Source: Pyxidicoccus trucidator (GTDB taxonomy: Bacteria; Myxococcota; Myxococcia; Myxococcales; Myxococcaceae). Taken from it: 64,000 nucleotides of DNA. Under the pieces are notes generated by a model. It had not been told where the DNA came from and searched no databases. It saw only the letters and a program-made list of their open reading frames with translations. Location: positions 124,001-188,000 of the forward strand of contig NZ_JAAIXZ010000005.1 in NCBI RefSeq assembly GCF_010894435.1, in the 5' to 3' direction. The position numbers were made by a program, and so were the translations under genes. How positions within the stretch are numbered: the first letter of the stretch is position 1; every line of letters starts with the position of its first letter. Below are positions 46,279 to 55,157 of this stretch, piece by piece.

Positions 46279-47253
46279 ATGCGCAGTCGCCGCGACTTCC
46301 TCACCCACAGCACCCTCGCCGCCGCCGGGCTCGCGCTCGGCGCCTGCAGAAAGGGCGGAGAGCCGGGACCTGCCCCACGGCCCGAGCAGCCCAGGAGTCC
46401 GGCGGCCTCCACCTCCCGGCCCACCCGTGGCGCGCTGCTCACCCGCACCATTCCCTCGACGGGCGAGGCGATTCCGGTCATCGGCATGGGGACCTCCGGC
46501 AGCTTCGAGGTCGACGCCGGAACGCCGGAGTACGCCGCGCTCGAAGAGGTGCTGAAGGTCTTCTTCGCCGGGGGCGGACGGCTCATCGACACCTCGCCCA
46601 ACTACGGCCCCGCCGAGAGCGTGCTGGGCGAGCTGCTCGCCCGGGGCGGCCATCGCGAGCGCTGCTTCCTGGCGACCAAGCTTGCCGCCGACGACCTGGC
46701 CACCGCGAAGGCGCAGTGGGCCGAGTCCCTGCGCCGGCTCAAGACGGACCGCGTGGAGCTGCTGCAGGTGCACAACCTGCGCGCCTGGGAGATTCAGCTG
46801 CCCTACGCGCGTGAGCTCAAGGCGCAGGGACTGACGAAGTACATTGGCCTCACCCACTTTCGCGAGAGCAGCCACGCCGAGCTCGAGCGAATCGTACGGG
46901 CAGAGCGGCCGGATTTCTTGCAGATCAATTACTCGGTCGCCTCGCCGCAGGCGGCGCGCTCCCTGCTGCCGATGGCGCAGGAGCTCGGCGTGGCGGTGCT
47001 CGTCAACCGCGCCTTCGAGGACGGCAAGTTGTTCGCTCAGGTCTCCAACCGCCCGCTTCCCGGGTGGGCCGCGGAGGCCGGAGCCGGCTCCTGGGCGCAG
47101 CTGTTCCTCAAGTTCGCCATCAGTCACCCCGCGGTCACCGCGGTGATTCCGGCCACGGGAAAGCCGAACCGGCAGGCCGACAACCTCGAGGGAGGCACCG
47201 GCCCGCTGCTCACCGAGGCGCAGCAGGACGAGCTGCGCTCGATGTTCCGCTGA
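46279..47253 (+). CDS. Exported aldo/keto reductase (Tat/lipoprotein signal)
   Basis: A 324-aa protein. The signal MRSRRDFLTHSTLAAAGLALGAC combines a twin-arginine motif (RRDF) with a lipobox ending in Cys. The AKR TIM barrel follows: VIGMGTSGSFEV, DTSPNYGPAESVLGELLA (catalytic Asp and Tyr), TKLAADD (Lys), VELLQVHNL (His) and INYSVASPQAAR. An Rossmann-free NADP site at the end (IPATGKPNRQADNL) is present. A periplasmic AKR that is folded before export is unusual. It lies 166 bp from the divergent hydrolase. Confidence 0.9.
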   Translation: MRSRRDFLTHSTLAAAGLALGACRKGGEPGPAPRPEQPRSPAASTSRPTRGALLTRTIPSTGEAIPVIGMGTSGSFEVDAGTPEYAALEEVLKVFFAGGGRLIDTSPNYGPAESVLGELLARGGHRERCFLATKLAADDLATAKAQWAESLRRLKTDRVELLQVHNLRAWEIQLPYARELKAQGLTKYIGLTHFRESSHAELERIVRAERPDFLQINYSVASPQAARSLLPMAQELGVAVLVNRAFEDGKLFAQVSNRPLPGWAAEAGAGSWAQLFLKFAISHPAVTAVIPATGKPNRQADNLEGGTGPLLTEAQQDELRSMFR

Positions 47254-47274
47254 CGGCAGCCCGCGAGCCTCCGC

Positions 47275-47413
47275 CAGCGCCCCGCCAGAGCAGCTCCAGC
47301 GGAGCGCCCCGCAGGGCGAGGGGCACCGGCGTCGTCCGCAGGTGCGGCCGCAGCAGGAGGATGTCGCGCGCGACCAGGGCCGGCAGCGTGGCAAGCAGCG
47401 CACTCCCATCCAC
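47275..47413 (-). pseudogene. LysR-type regulator C-terminal remnant
   Basis: About 46 residues, VDGSALLATLPALVARDILLLRPHL then LALRGAPLELLWRG, resemble the end of a LysR effector domain. No DNA-binding domain is present, and the fragment overlaps the gap after the aldo/keto reductase. A LysR gene between a reductase and a hydrolase is a common arrangement, which supports decay in place. Confidence 0.4.
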
Positions 47414-47498
47414 CAGGGTCGAGGACGTTGTGCACCCGCTTCCCGCCTGTGGGCCTTCGGGGCGGTCCACCGGCTGGGAGGCGTGGAGTCGGAGCTGC

Positions 47499-48362
47499 TC
47501 AGCGGCGTTCCACGGCCTCGATGTGGCTCAGGAGCGCCGCCGCGAGCTGGGGCACGACGGCACGAGGAATCGCGTGCCCCATCCCGTCGATGGTCACCAG
47601 GGTCGACCGCTGCAGGGTCTCCGCCAGGAACCGCGAGTTGGACTCGGGGTTGGTGGGATCCTCCGGAGTGGCGACGACGAGCGTGGGCACGGTGACGTGC
47701 GTGAGCTCCGCCCCCCGCGCCAGTCCGGAGGGGTCGGCCCGCGCATGGGCCGTCGAGGTGTCGTGACGGCTGGCATGGGCAATGATGCGCCGCTCGAGCG
47801 CACGGAACTCCTCGGCGTCGAAGGGAATCGCCCCACCGTTGAGCCTGCGCCAGTTCTCGACCCGCCATTCAATCTGCGCCTCACGCTCACGCGGCTCGAA
47901 CATGTGGCCCCAGAACGCGTACAGGCCGGGGTCGATGGGGGCTCGCGCCGTCATGTTGGCGCGGGCGGGCGCGCCTTCGAGGGCGGGCGCCCCGATGACC
48001 GCCGCGCTGAGCAGCCGCTCGGGATGCGCCACCAGGAGCCACTGCACCAGAAAGCCTCCCAGCGACAGGCCCACGACGTGCGCGCGCTCGATGTCGAGCG
48101 CATCGAGGATGGCCAGTGCGTCCTCGGCCATCCGGGTCGTGGAGTAGGGGGCCGTGTCGAAAGCCCAGGTGGACTTGCCGGTGTCCCGGTGGTCATAGCG
48201 GATGACCCGGTGCTCGCGGGCCAGTGACTCCACGAACTCGTCGGGCCAGACCAGTCCCGAGACGGTGGAGCCCATGATGAGCAGGATGGCGGGCGCATCC
48301 TCCGGACCCTTTGACTCGACCCAGAGCGAGACTCCCTCGGCGACCTCGACGAAGCGTTCCAT
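47499..48362 (-). CDS. Alpha/beta hydrolase
   Basis: A 287-aa hydrolase of the S33-like type: ILLIMGSTVSGLVWPD (oxyanion region), RYDHRDTGKST, nucleophile GLSLGG, PTLVVATPEDPTNPESN and IDGMGHAIPR (His). No signal peptide. By family it cleaves ester, amide or enol-lactone bonds in small molecules; the substrate is unknown. Start ATG 48362. Confidence 0.9.
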   Translation of the reverse strand: MERFVEVAEGVSLWVESKGPEDAPAILLIMGSTVSGLVWPDEFVESLAREHRVIRYDHRDTGKSTWAFDTAPYSTTRMAEDALAILDALDIERAHVVGLSLGGFLVQWLLVAHPERLLSAAVIGAPALEGAPARANMTARAPIDPGLYAFWGHMFEPREREAQIEWRVENWRRLNGGAIPFDAEEFRALERRIIAHASRHDTSTAHARADPSGLARGAELTHVTVPTLVVATPEDPTNPESNSRFLAETLQRSTLVTIDGMGHAIPRAVVPQLAAALLSHIEAVERR

Positions 48363-48472
48363 GCTCCCAACTTCGCAGGAGGGGCAGGGGCTCGGCCAGG
48401 GTTGCCTGCTGCGCCGCCAGCAGGCGGTTTGGCTCTCGGGCCAGCGCTTCGACGGGCCCAGGGCGACTCACG

Positions 48473-48571
48473 TCAGCGTGGCGTAGCGACCCGGGAGCTT
48501 CGTCGTGTGGCGGATGACCTCGAAGGGGCCTGTCACCTGCGTGTCGTAGACGCTGGGGTCGTATCGTCAAC
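48473..48571 (-). pseudogene. Short C-terminal gene remnant
   Basis: On the reverse strand about 32 codons, RYDPSVYDTQVTGPFEVIRH then KLPGRYATLT, run to a TGA. A stop codon lies just before them and there is no start. The text looks like a natural protein C-terminus but I do not recognise the family. Confidence 0.3.
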
Positions 48572-48652
48572 AACAGTCCGAGCACACCAGGGGACGGCAC
48601 GCCCGTCTGCCAGACTGCTGCGGTGTGGGGGGCTGGACCTAGCTTTCGCATC

Positions 48653-49048
48653 ATGGAGCTGACGAGAAGAGGCACGGGCGCAGCATGGCATCGCCTTTCC
48701 TGGAGCGCCGTCTTCGCTCTCGGAGCCCTGGCAGGTGGCTTCCTGGGGTACGGCTGGGGGGCACGCGGCCGGCCAACGGGGAATGCGGGACGCCGTCGCC
48801 GGGCGGAGCCGGTCGCGGCGGCCGAGCTCCCGAGCCTGGAGGCACGCGGGTGGGTGGGCGGTTGGGACATCGCGCCCGGTGAGACGCTGATGGACGGGGG
48901 ACAGCGCGACCTCGTGCTGGAGGCCTCGATGGAGTCCTTCCCGTGCAGCGACCCGCCCGCGATCACTTCGTCCGGCAGCCTTGAGGAAGCCGGGTGGTTT
49001 GTCTCCGCGGCCAGTCGACGGTCGCGTGGACCCTGCTCCCACGTTTGA
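48653..49048 (+). CDS. Small membrane-anchored protein with ESFPCSDPPA motif
   Basis: A 131-aa protein. One membrane helix (LSWSAVFALGALAGGFLGYGW) follows an N-terminal basic segment. A basic patch (RRRRAEP) and Glu/Trp-rich stretch lead to LEASMESFPCSDPPAITSSG, a motif shared by many short proteins of unknown function (usually ESFPASDPPA). The start at 48653 (MELTRRG) is chosen because it begins the membrane part; an earlier in-frame ATG exists at 48623. Moderately convincing gene. Confidence 0.6.
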   Translation: MELTRRGTGAAWHRLSWSAVFALGALAGGFLGYGWGARGRPTGNAGRRRRAEPVAAAELPSLEARGWVGGWDIAPGETLMDGGQRDLVLEASMESFPCSDPPAITSSGSLEEAGWFVSAASRRSRGPCSHV

Positions 49049-49332
49049 CGAAGTTCACCCGCAGGAGGTTGTGAGTTCGGGGCCAACGGACGGCCAGCCG
49101 GGCCGTCCGGCGTGCGGAGGAGCCAGCTTGCTCTCCCACGCGTACTGGCAGTTGCGGTAGGGCGCGCGCGGCGAGTTCTGGCTGCGCCCGCGAGACGGGC
49201 ACGAGTTGGTTGTCGCCGCGGGCAGGATGCGCCGCATCGTCGACGCGCTCGAGTCCGGAGGGCCCATTCCTGGCTGCCCCCGGACAGCTCCGGTACCCTG
49301 TGCACCCCGTTCTCTCGAAGGAGCTGCACCCG

Positions 49333-49902
49333 GTGTCCATCCGCAGAACGACCTCCAGCAACCGCAACGCCACCATCAGCGCCATGCTCGACCCGGCCCT
49401 GAGCAGCGCCCGCGACGCGCTCCAGGCCTTCCTCGAGAAGGCCCTGCGCGCCCAGTTCGGCGCCGACTGGCAGGCGACGCTGGAGCGTGACCGGCTGGCG
49501 CAGGGCCGCCCCGTGAGCGAACGCTGGGACTGGGGCAGCATCAGCTATCGCCTCGGACACTTCCGCTCCCCGCAGGCCACGGGCAGCGGCGTGGTCACCG
49601 AGTCGGTCGTCGCGCTTGCCCGGCTCGCCAAGGCCTACCGCAACCTCTTCCAGCACGAGGAGCTCACGGACGCGCAGGTGCGCCACGCCATGGAGGGGCT
49701 CGCGCTACTGCAGGAGGCGCTGAACAACAAGACGCGCGCGGCCGAGACACGCGCCGCGCTCGAGGTGTGGGCAGGCCCGGTCCGCGCCGCCAAGCGCCCG
49801 GCGCGCAAGGGGCCGGCGGCCATGAAGCGTGCGAAGCCCGCGGCGAAGAAGAAGACGCCGAAGGCGAAGAAGACGCCGAAGGCGAAGAGCGCCCGACGCT
49901 AG
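49333..49902 (+). CDS. HEPN-domain protein with histone-like Lys-rich tail
   Basis: About 189 aa. An alpha-helical domain (residues 18-130: ARDALQAFLEKALRAQFGADW; SVVALARLAKAYRNLFQHEEL; VRHAMEGLALLQEAL) carries the HEPN RNase motif R-x4-H (R103NLFQH108) in the position typical of Swt1-like HEPN domains. Residues 151-189 are nearly all Lys/Arg/Ala/Pro (AKRPARKG; KKKTPKAKK), like histone H1, and should bind nucleic acid. GTG 49333 follows AAGGAG by 11 bp; ATG 49384 is an alternative that keeps the domain intact. No partner nucleotidyltransferase is adjacent. Confidence 0.72.
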   Translation: MSIRRTTSSNRNATISAMLDPALSSARDALQAFLEKALRAQFGADWQATLERDRLAQGRPVSERWDWGSISYRLGHFRSPQATGSGVVTESVVALARLAKAYRNLFQHEELTDAQVRHAMEGLALLQEALNNKTRAAETRAALEVWAGPVRAAKRPARKGPAAMKRAKPAAKKKTPKAKKTPKAKSARR

Positions 49903-49979
49903 CGGCAGGGCGCGGGAATTGGGGGAGCAGGCGAGCGTTGTGGCACGGCCCCGCCACCGGAGCGCGCACGGGGAAGACG

Positions 49980-50375
49980 ATGGTGAAGCGCCTCGTCGGG
50001 CTTCCTGGAGACAGTGTGGCCCTGGTCCAGGGGCAGCTCTGGCTCAACGGTGCTCCGGTGGCGCAGACGCTCGCCCAGGGCGTGCGGCACGAGGCGCTGC
50101 CCGGCGCGCCCCACCCGCTCGCCTCCGAGGAGGACCAGGGCCCGGGCTTCGGCCCGCTGCAGGTGCCCGCGGACGAGTACCTCATGCTGGGCGACCACCG
50201 GGGCAACTCCGCCGACAGCCGCATGTGGGGCCTCGTGCCGCGCGCGAAGCTGCTCGGGCGCGCGGTGGCGGTGGTGTACAGCGCGCGCGATGGGCTCTCT
50301 GGCGCCGAGCGGCTGTGGCTGCTGCTCACCCCGGGCAGCGAAGACTCCCGGCTGCTGGAGCCGCACGGGGACTGA
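49980..50375 (+). pseudogene. Signal peptidase I, N-terminally truncated
   Basis: The frame encodes box D MVKRLVGLPGDSV (with the catalytic Lys) and box E MLGDHRGNSADSRMWGLVP, then a hydrophobic C-terminus. The membrane anchor and the catalytic Ser segment (SMxPTL) are missing. Just upstream PATGARTGKT in this frame and SVVARP in a neighbouring frame match the preceding family sequence, showing a frameshift. Probably dead; a second functional lepB elsewhere is assumed. Confidence 0.6.
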
Positions 50376-50514
50376 GGCCGCGCGGGCCTGGGCGAGCATG
50401 GTTTGAATACCTTCGCCGGGTCCACGTCCACACAGCGGTCAGGTTCGCGGGGCAGAAGGGGCGAAGGACACGGGGCGCGACCGGAAGCTCTTCACCTCAG
50501 AAGGCAGTCCGCCC

Positions 50515-51309
50515 ATGAAGCTGTGTCGGTCGTTGCTGGGTGCGCTCGTAGGGTCCCTCGTGGGTTGTGTTGAAGCACCTCCTCCGGACGCGCCTGACGC
50601 TCCGGGGCAGGAGGAGCTCATCCCGGGCCGTCCGGACTTCGAGTTCGCCGACGTGGAGGGCCCCGCCGAGCTGTCACCGAGGGCGAGTGGCCCGCTGCGG
50701 GCGCTGCTCTGCAATCGCGGGGACACCGATGGCCGCACCGAGGTGTCCTTCTACTTCTCCTACAACGACGCCTTCGAGCCATTCGACAAACCGGTGGCCA
50801 CGACGGGGCCTCACTTCGTGACGGCAGGCGATTGTCAGGCTGTGAGTGTGTGGTTGCCGCAGCCGGAGGTCCCGTCCGCGCGCTATCACCTGGTCGCGGT
50901 CGCGGATGAAGACCTACGGGTCAGCGAGGGGAGGGAGGGCAACAACTCCCACGTGGGGAGGGAGCGGTTCCAGGTGGACTTCAACCCGCCGCCCCGGCCA
51001 GTGCTGAAGTGGGTGCCCGGCCAGTACTCCTCGGGGAGCCCGGTCCTGGAGGTTACCTCCGAATACAACGACTACGTCTATGTCTACCTGGGCGACTCCT
51101 GCGAGGGCAGGCCGGTGGCGGAGTCGACCGTTGGCTCGAATTCGTTCTGTTACATGCCGATTGATTTGTCGGGCACCCCGTCGAGCAGCTACTCGGTCAG
51201 GGTGGTCGACTTCGTCGACAACGCGTCGGAGTGCAGCTCCATCCTCGCCCCGAGCGGCTACGGCACGCCGCCGTGCTCGGAGGGGTACGACGGCTGCAAT
51301 GGCTGGTGA
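50515..51309 (+). CDS. CARDB-like lipoprotein
   Basis: A 264-aa lipoprotein (MKLCRSLLGALVGSLVGC; Cys at residue 18). The first half is a CARDB-type beta-sandwich (FEFADVEGPAELS; ALLCNRGDTDGRTEVSFYFSYNDA; LVAVADEDLRVSEGREGNNS), an adhesion-like fold. The second half adds six Cys residues (DSCEGRP; NSFCYMP; ECSSI; PPCSEGYDGCNG), likely disulfide-bonded. Surface protein of unknown binding partner. Confidence 0.78.
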   Translation: MKLCRSLLGALVGSLVGCVEAPPPDAPDAPGQEELIPGRPDFEFADVEGPAELSPRASGPLRALLCNRGDTDGRTEVSFYFSYNDAFEPFDKPVATTGPHFVTAGDCQAVSVWLPQPEVPSARYHLVAVADEDLRVSEGREGNNSHVGRERFQVDFNPPPRPVLKWVPGQYSSGSPVLEVTSEYNDYVYVYLGDSCEGRPVAESTVGSNSFCYMPIDLSGTPSSSYSVRVVDFVDNASECSSILAPSGYGTPPCSEGYDGCNGW

Positions 51310-51549
51310 TGTCCAACCCGGCTGAGGTCAGCCGTGAGGGCAGGCCCCTGTCCCAACTTCGCGCGTGGCGGAGTGTTTGAAATTCGGATGTAGATGCAAT
51401 GAAGTTGAAGTTTCGCCAGGGCAGTGAAGTCGTGGCGTTCACCACCGGATGAACACCGCGCCCTGTCCGAATCTCCCCGGCTGTCCTTGAGACGCCGTGC
51501 CACCGTGTACTGGCATTGCGCGCCCATTCCGGGCAGGGGAGACATCCGA

Positions 51550-51960
51550 ATGAACTGGCTCACGTTCCGGCAACAGAATGACAGCTTCAAGCGTTCCGCA
51601 CTCCTGGGGCTTGGCGCCGCGGTGACACTTGGGCTCTCCGCCGTGGCGCTGCTGGCGCCCGCGGCCGCCGAGGCCGAGGAGAGCAACCCGTGTCCCTTCT
51701 CCGGGGTCCTCTGCCTGTTCGATGGCCCGGACTTCACCGGCGAGGTCTGGAATGTCATGGCCTGGCCGCCCGGCTCGGGGACGTGTGTGAATCTTCCCGA
51801 GCACGGCTGGGAGGACAGGGCCGTCTCCGCCATCAACACGGGCCCCTACACCGCGTCGTTGTTCCTCAATGAGGACTGCGTCGGCGGGCCCTATCCGATT
51901 GGCCCCGGTGAGTGGGTCAGCCCCCTGAACTTCGCGCCCAGGAGCGTCTGGGTCTACTGA
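51550..51960 (+). CDS. Secreted peptidase inhibitor family I36-like
   Basis: A 136-aa secreted protein. A signal peptide (residues 1-42, ending APAAAEA) leads to CPFSGVLCLFDGPDFTGEVWNV, the start of I36/SMPI-type domains (crystallin-like fold with CPxxxxCLF). Cys residues at CP, LC, TC and DC are set for two disulfides. Family members inhibit metalloproteases. The ATG 51550 (MNWLTF) is chosen because the preceding frame is not signal-like. Confidence 0.8.
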   Translation: MNWLTFRQQNDSFKRSALLGLGAAVTLGLSAVALLAPAAAEAEESNPCPFSGVLCLFDGPDFTGEVWNVMAWPPGSGTCVNLPEHGWEDRAVSAINTGPYTASLFLNEDCVGGPYPIGPGEWVSPLNFAPRSVWVY

Positions 51961-52078
51961 CCGCCGCGAGTCCGCGATTCCCGAGGTCCGAGTCAATCGG
52001 GGAAAGGGGACGGCTGCCGGCGTGTCGCGGGGGCTCGTCCTCAGGGGGACTGATTCCGGACCTTGGATTTGAGCGACA

Positions 52079-53296
52079 ATGGCGGACATGGTGGTCCGCC
52101 TCGCTTCCTTCGTCTGTCTCCTCGCTGCATTGCCCGCCGCGGCCAATGTGGCCGCATCCACACGCACGCCGGCGGCCTTCACCCTGTCCTCGGGCACTGC
52201 GCGCACGCGCTCGGAGGTGCTCGGCGAGAAGCTGGACTTCGACTGCGCGGAGGCGGAGCGCGAGGCGGCCTGCCGCTTCGAGGCGCGCTACCGGCTGCGC
52301 AACGGAACCTCCGAGGCGGAGGTCATCGACGCCGCCTTCCTGGGGCTCCGTACGCGCGAGGTGAGCGTGCGATTCGACGGGGAGCCTCTTCCGGTGGCAG
52401 AGGCGCAGGCGGACCCACCCGGCCCCACGTCAGGCTCCAGGGAGGCCGCACCGGCGCCGTCGTCACCGCGGGAAGCGCTCGGGCGGCTCGCGGATACTCC
52501 GGTGGAGCGCTTCGGCTTCACCCTCACGCTTCCACCCGGGCGGGAGGGAGAATTGGTGGTGCGCGGCGTGGTGCAGCTCGAGCGGCGCTTCCTGCCCTCG
52601 GGGTACGTGTGGCCCGCGGTGCAGGTGCGCCACGTGCTGCTGTCCCCCGAACCGGGGCGGGCCACGCACTGGGACATCGACTACCTGCTGGGGCCCATCC
52701 GCACCTGGGCGGGCAACCCCGAACTCCACGTCACGGTGCGTGTCCCTTCCGCGTGGGAGGTGGGCAGCAGCCCGGACGCATCTGCGCGCACCCTGCCGGT
52801 GGCCACGGACTGGCGGCTCCGGCACGAGGGCGCGCAGGCGGTGGCGGAGCGGCGCCTCGAGGCGGCGAGCGCGCCCGAGTGGCTCAACGTCACGCTGACG
52901 AAGCGCAAGCCGGGGTGGACTCCGGGTGGTGTGCAGCTGGGCCTGGGCGCGCGGCTCGGGGACGGCTCCCGCTTCATGGCGCGGCTCGGCTACCAGCTCG
53001 CCGCGCCCGAGTCCCTCCTGCACTCGCTCTCGGTGGAAACGGACTTTCGCGAGCAGCTCGTCCTCACGCCACTCACGCAGTATGCGACGCCACAGGTCGT
53101 CATCATCCCGAGTCTCGGGCTCGGGCTGGGCGTGCCGGTGCAGGTGCTTCCCGAAGTCAGGCCGGGTCTGCGGCTCCTCGCGGACCTTCACTTCGGTCCG
53201 CTGGGAGCCGCACTCAGCTGGGACCACTATCCGGCGCTTCAGGAGGGCACGGACTCCTTCTCGCGGCTCATCCTCCTGTTCCAGGCAGGGCTGTAG
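52079..53296 (+). CDS. Secreted/outer-membrane protein, hypothetical
   Basis: A 405-aa protein with a signal peptide (VVRLASFVCLLAALPAAANVAAS). The middle is a beta-rich soluble domain (RFEARYRLRNGTSEAEVIDAAFLGL; LTLPPGREGELVVRG). The C-terminal third has alternating amphipathic strands (VQLGLGARLGDGS; VVIIPSLGLGLGVPVQ; LLADLHFGPLGAALSW) and ends in Leu, as in small outer-membrane beta-barrels (residues 285-405). Family not recognised. Confidence 0.72.
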   Translation: MADMVVRLASFVCLLAALPAAANVAASTRTPAAFTLSSGTARTRSEVLGEKLDFDCAEAEREAACRFEARYRLRNGTSEAEVIDAAFLGLRTREVSVRFDGEPLPVAEAQADPPGPTSGSREAAPAPSSPREALGRLADTPVERFGFTLTLPPGREGELVVRGVVQLERRFLPSGYVWPAVQVRHVLLSPEPGRATHWDIDYLLGPIRTWAGNPELHVTVRVPSAWEVGSSPDASARTLPVATDWRLRHEGAQAVAERRLEAASAPEWLNVTLTKRKPGWTPGGVQLGLGARLGDGSRFMARLGYQLAAPESLLHSLSVETDFREQLVLTPLTQYATPQVVIIPSLGLGLGVPVQVLPEVRPGLRLLADLHFGPLGAALSWDHYPALQEGTDSFSRLILLFQAGL

Positions 53297-53361
53297 GCCG
53301 GCCGCTTCCCCCGCGCTCGCTGCCCCGGCGGGCGGGCGCCATCCGGCACTGAGGTCATCGC

Positions 53362-54021
53362 TTACGACGGCAGGCCCTCTCCAGACTCCTCCGCCGTCAT
53401 GTAGCGCGCGTACCAGTCGGGCCAGTTTTCGTCAGCCTTGCCGATGCGCTTCTCGTGCTCGCCATGGGCGGCCGCTGCACGCCGGAGCGCGCTCGACAGG
53501 TCCCTTGCGGAGCTGAACGACATCTGGGAGCGGTCCACCCGCCCGGGGAACCGGGCTGTGACTTCCTGCAAGAGCCAGGAGTTGCCGTCCGGGTCTTTGA
53601 ACGACGCGTACGAGCCGTAGCTCTGGTGGGCGGGCGCGGGACCCCGGACCTTGTCACCGAAGGGCCCCGGGCCTTCGGAGAAGTGGAACACCTCGCTCAC
53701 CTGGACGCCGCGCCCCACCAGCTCGTTGTGCGCAGCCTCGATGTCGGTGACGACCAGGAGGTTCTGGGCCGAGCCGGGCGTGGCCGGCGTGAGGTTCGTG
53801 CCGAACTGGAACGAAGCAGGGGAGCCCGGAGGGGTGAACTGAAGCACGCGGGCATCGCCCTTGCTGAAGTCCGCGTCGAGCCGCCATCCGAGCCCCGTAT
53901 AGAACTGCTTCGCGCGGTCGAGATTCGAGACTGGAATGACGACCGCCTCGAGCTTCAGGTCGACGCTCCCGATGCTTGCTGGGCGGGTCTCGCTGGGACT
54001 ACCGACGGTGGTGGCACGCAT
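53362..54021 (-). CDS. VOC-fold (glyoxalase/bleomycin-resistance) protein
   Basis: A 219-aa protein with one VOC domain: LEAVVIPVSNLDRAKQFYTGLGWRLDAD, FTPPGSPASFQFGT, LLVVTDIEAAHNELVGRGVQVSEVF and ASFKDPDGNSWLLQEV. The C-terminal 45 residues are extra, including a coiled helix (SSALRRAAAAHGEHEK) and DWYARYM, as in known plant/bacterial two-part VOC proteins. Ligands are probably His/Glu, but one is not obvious. Start ATG 54021. Confidence 0.88.
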   Translation of the reverse strand: MRATTVGSPSETRPASIGSVDLKLEAVVIPVSNLDRAKQFYTGLGWRLDADFSKGDARVLQFTPPGSPASFQFGTNLTPATPGSAQNLLVVTDIEAAHNELVGRGVQVSEVFHFSEGPGPFGDKVRGPAPAHQSYGSYASFKDPDGNSWLLQEVTARFPGRVDRSQMSFSSARDLSSALRRAAAAHGEHEKRIGKADENWPDWYARYMTAEESGEGLPS

Positions 54022-54536
54022 GACTGTCTCCTGGATGCGACCGCGGAGGAAGGTCGCCGCTCGGCGCGGAGTGTGTCGCACCCAGGTGCAACGGTGAGGA
54101 CTGCAGGGGGAAACGGCCAGTGCGCAACGCTCGACAGCACGCGCGAGCTGGCGCTCGTGGCGTCGGTAGCAAGTGAGGCTGCGAGCACGGCCAGCCGTAG
54201 GAGTCAGGCGGCTGCGCGGCCTCTCCCCCTGACGAGGGCCTCGCCACAGAGGCTCTCCACCTTGCGCCAGGCCATGACGGGCATGCCCTAGAAGTCCAGC
54301 TCCTGCGTGTACAGGACGCCGCCCTTGCGATGATTCCTTCGGCATCGACGTTGACGGCCAGGGAGAGTCGCTCCGGCTCCAGCCCTCCTCGCACGAGCGC
54401 ATTGCCTCCGGCGATGTTGCCCAGGCGCTTCATTTCCGGCGGACGCGAGTCCGCGGAGGTCTCCCGGTCCTGGCTTGTGTGGGGTGGGGCGCTCACCTAC
54501 CGTGCCACCGCAGGGGCCGGTGCAAAAGGAATGCAA
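54022..54536. other. Intergenic region with gene debris
   Basis: This 515-bp region has no clear gene. On the reverse strand about 54290-54445 reads LSLAVNVDAEGII then, in another frame, RKGGVLYTQELDF and a stop, which looks like a frameshifted remnant of an unknown gene. Elsewhere nothing was seen. Confidence 0.45.
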
Positions 54537-55038
54537 ATGAAGGTGGATGATTCGAAGCGCACTTTGTTGAAGCTCTTTGCTGCGCTGCCGCTGGGGGCAG
54601 CGACCGTCGTGACGCCCGGGGTGAGCGTCGCGCAGACCAGCGGTGGGTTTGGCTGGCCGTCAGGGCGGAGCGGGGCTGTCTGGGAACATTCACTTCGCGG
54701 CCCGTATCGGGGATGGCGCACCGTTCACCTCCCAGGACATCGGCCCCTACATCAACACGCCGACGAGCGTCAGGCAGCAGCCGCTGAAGATCCAGGCCAA
54801 GGCCTATGTCGACGGCTCGGTCACCGTCGATCACCTGCTGAGCTACTGCAGCGCCGCTGCTGACGTCGGGGGCTGGGCGGTGGTCATCTTCCACAGCATC
54901 GGTGGGAGCGTCATCCCCGTGAGCCAGGCAGAGTTCACCCGGTTCGTCAGCAGCCTGTCGCAGGCCATCACCCAGGAGAACAAGTACTGGGTGGCTCCGG
55001 TGCGGGACGTCGCGAACTACATCTACCGGTTCGCCTGA
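54537..55038 (+). pseudogene. Polysaccharide deacetylase-family gene, frameshifted and gutted
   Basis: The first frame (from ATG 54537) gives a signal-like LLKLFAALPLGAATVVTPGVSVAQ. A +1 shift near 54640 then continues as DIGPYINTPTSVRQQPLKIQAK, CSAAADVGGWAVVIFHSIGG, AEFTRFVSSLSQA and YWVAPVRDVANYI, the typical C-terminal end of secreted NodB-type deacetylases. The catalytic core with its His/Asp residues is missing. Both a deletion and a frameshift are needed to explain it. Confidence 0.62.
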
Positions 55039-55157
55039 CGAGCCTCGCGGGAGTCGGGGCGGCGCGGTCAGGCGGAGTTCCCCGCCGCGCCGCGCCGCCA
55101 CCCGGAGCGTGACGGCTACGGGCGGGTCGCCGGCCCCGCGGCGCATGAAGTCGACCG

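Noticed and set aside
49049..49332. Reverse-strand coding in the gap before the HEPN gene
   Set aside because: Some peptide-like text appears (PYRNCQYAWESKLAPPH) but no start, stop or family supports a gene.
54643..55038. Separate 131-aa gene
   Set aside because: Its sequence is the C-terminus of a deacetylase and lacks a natural start; better explained as part of a frameshifted gene.
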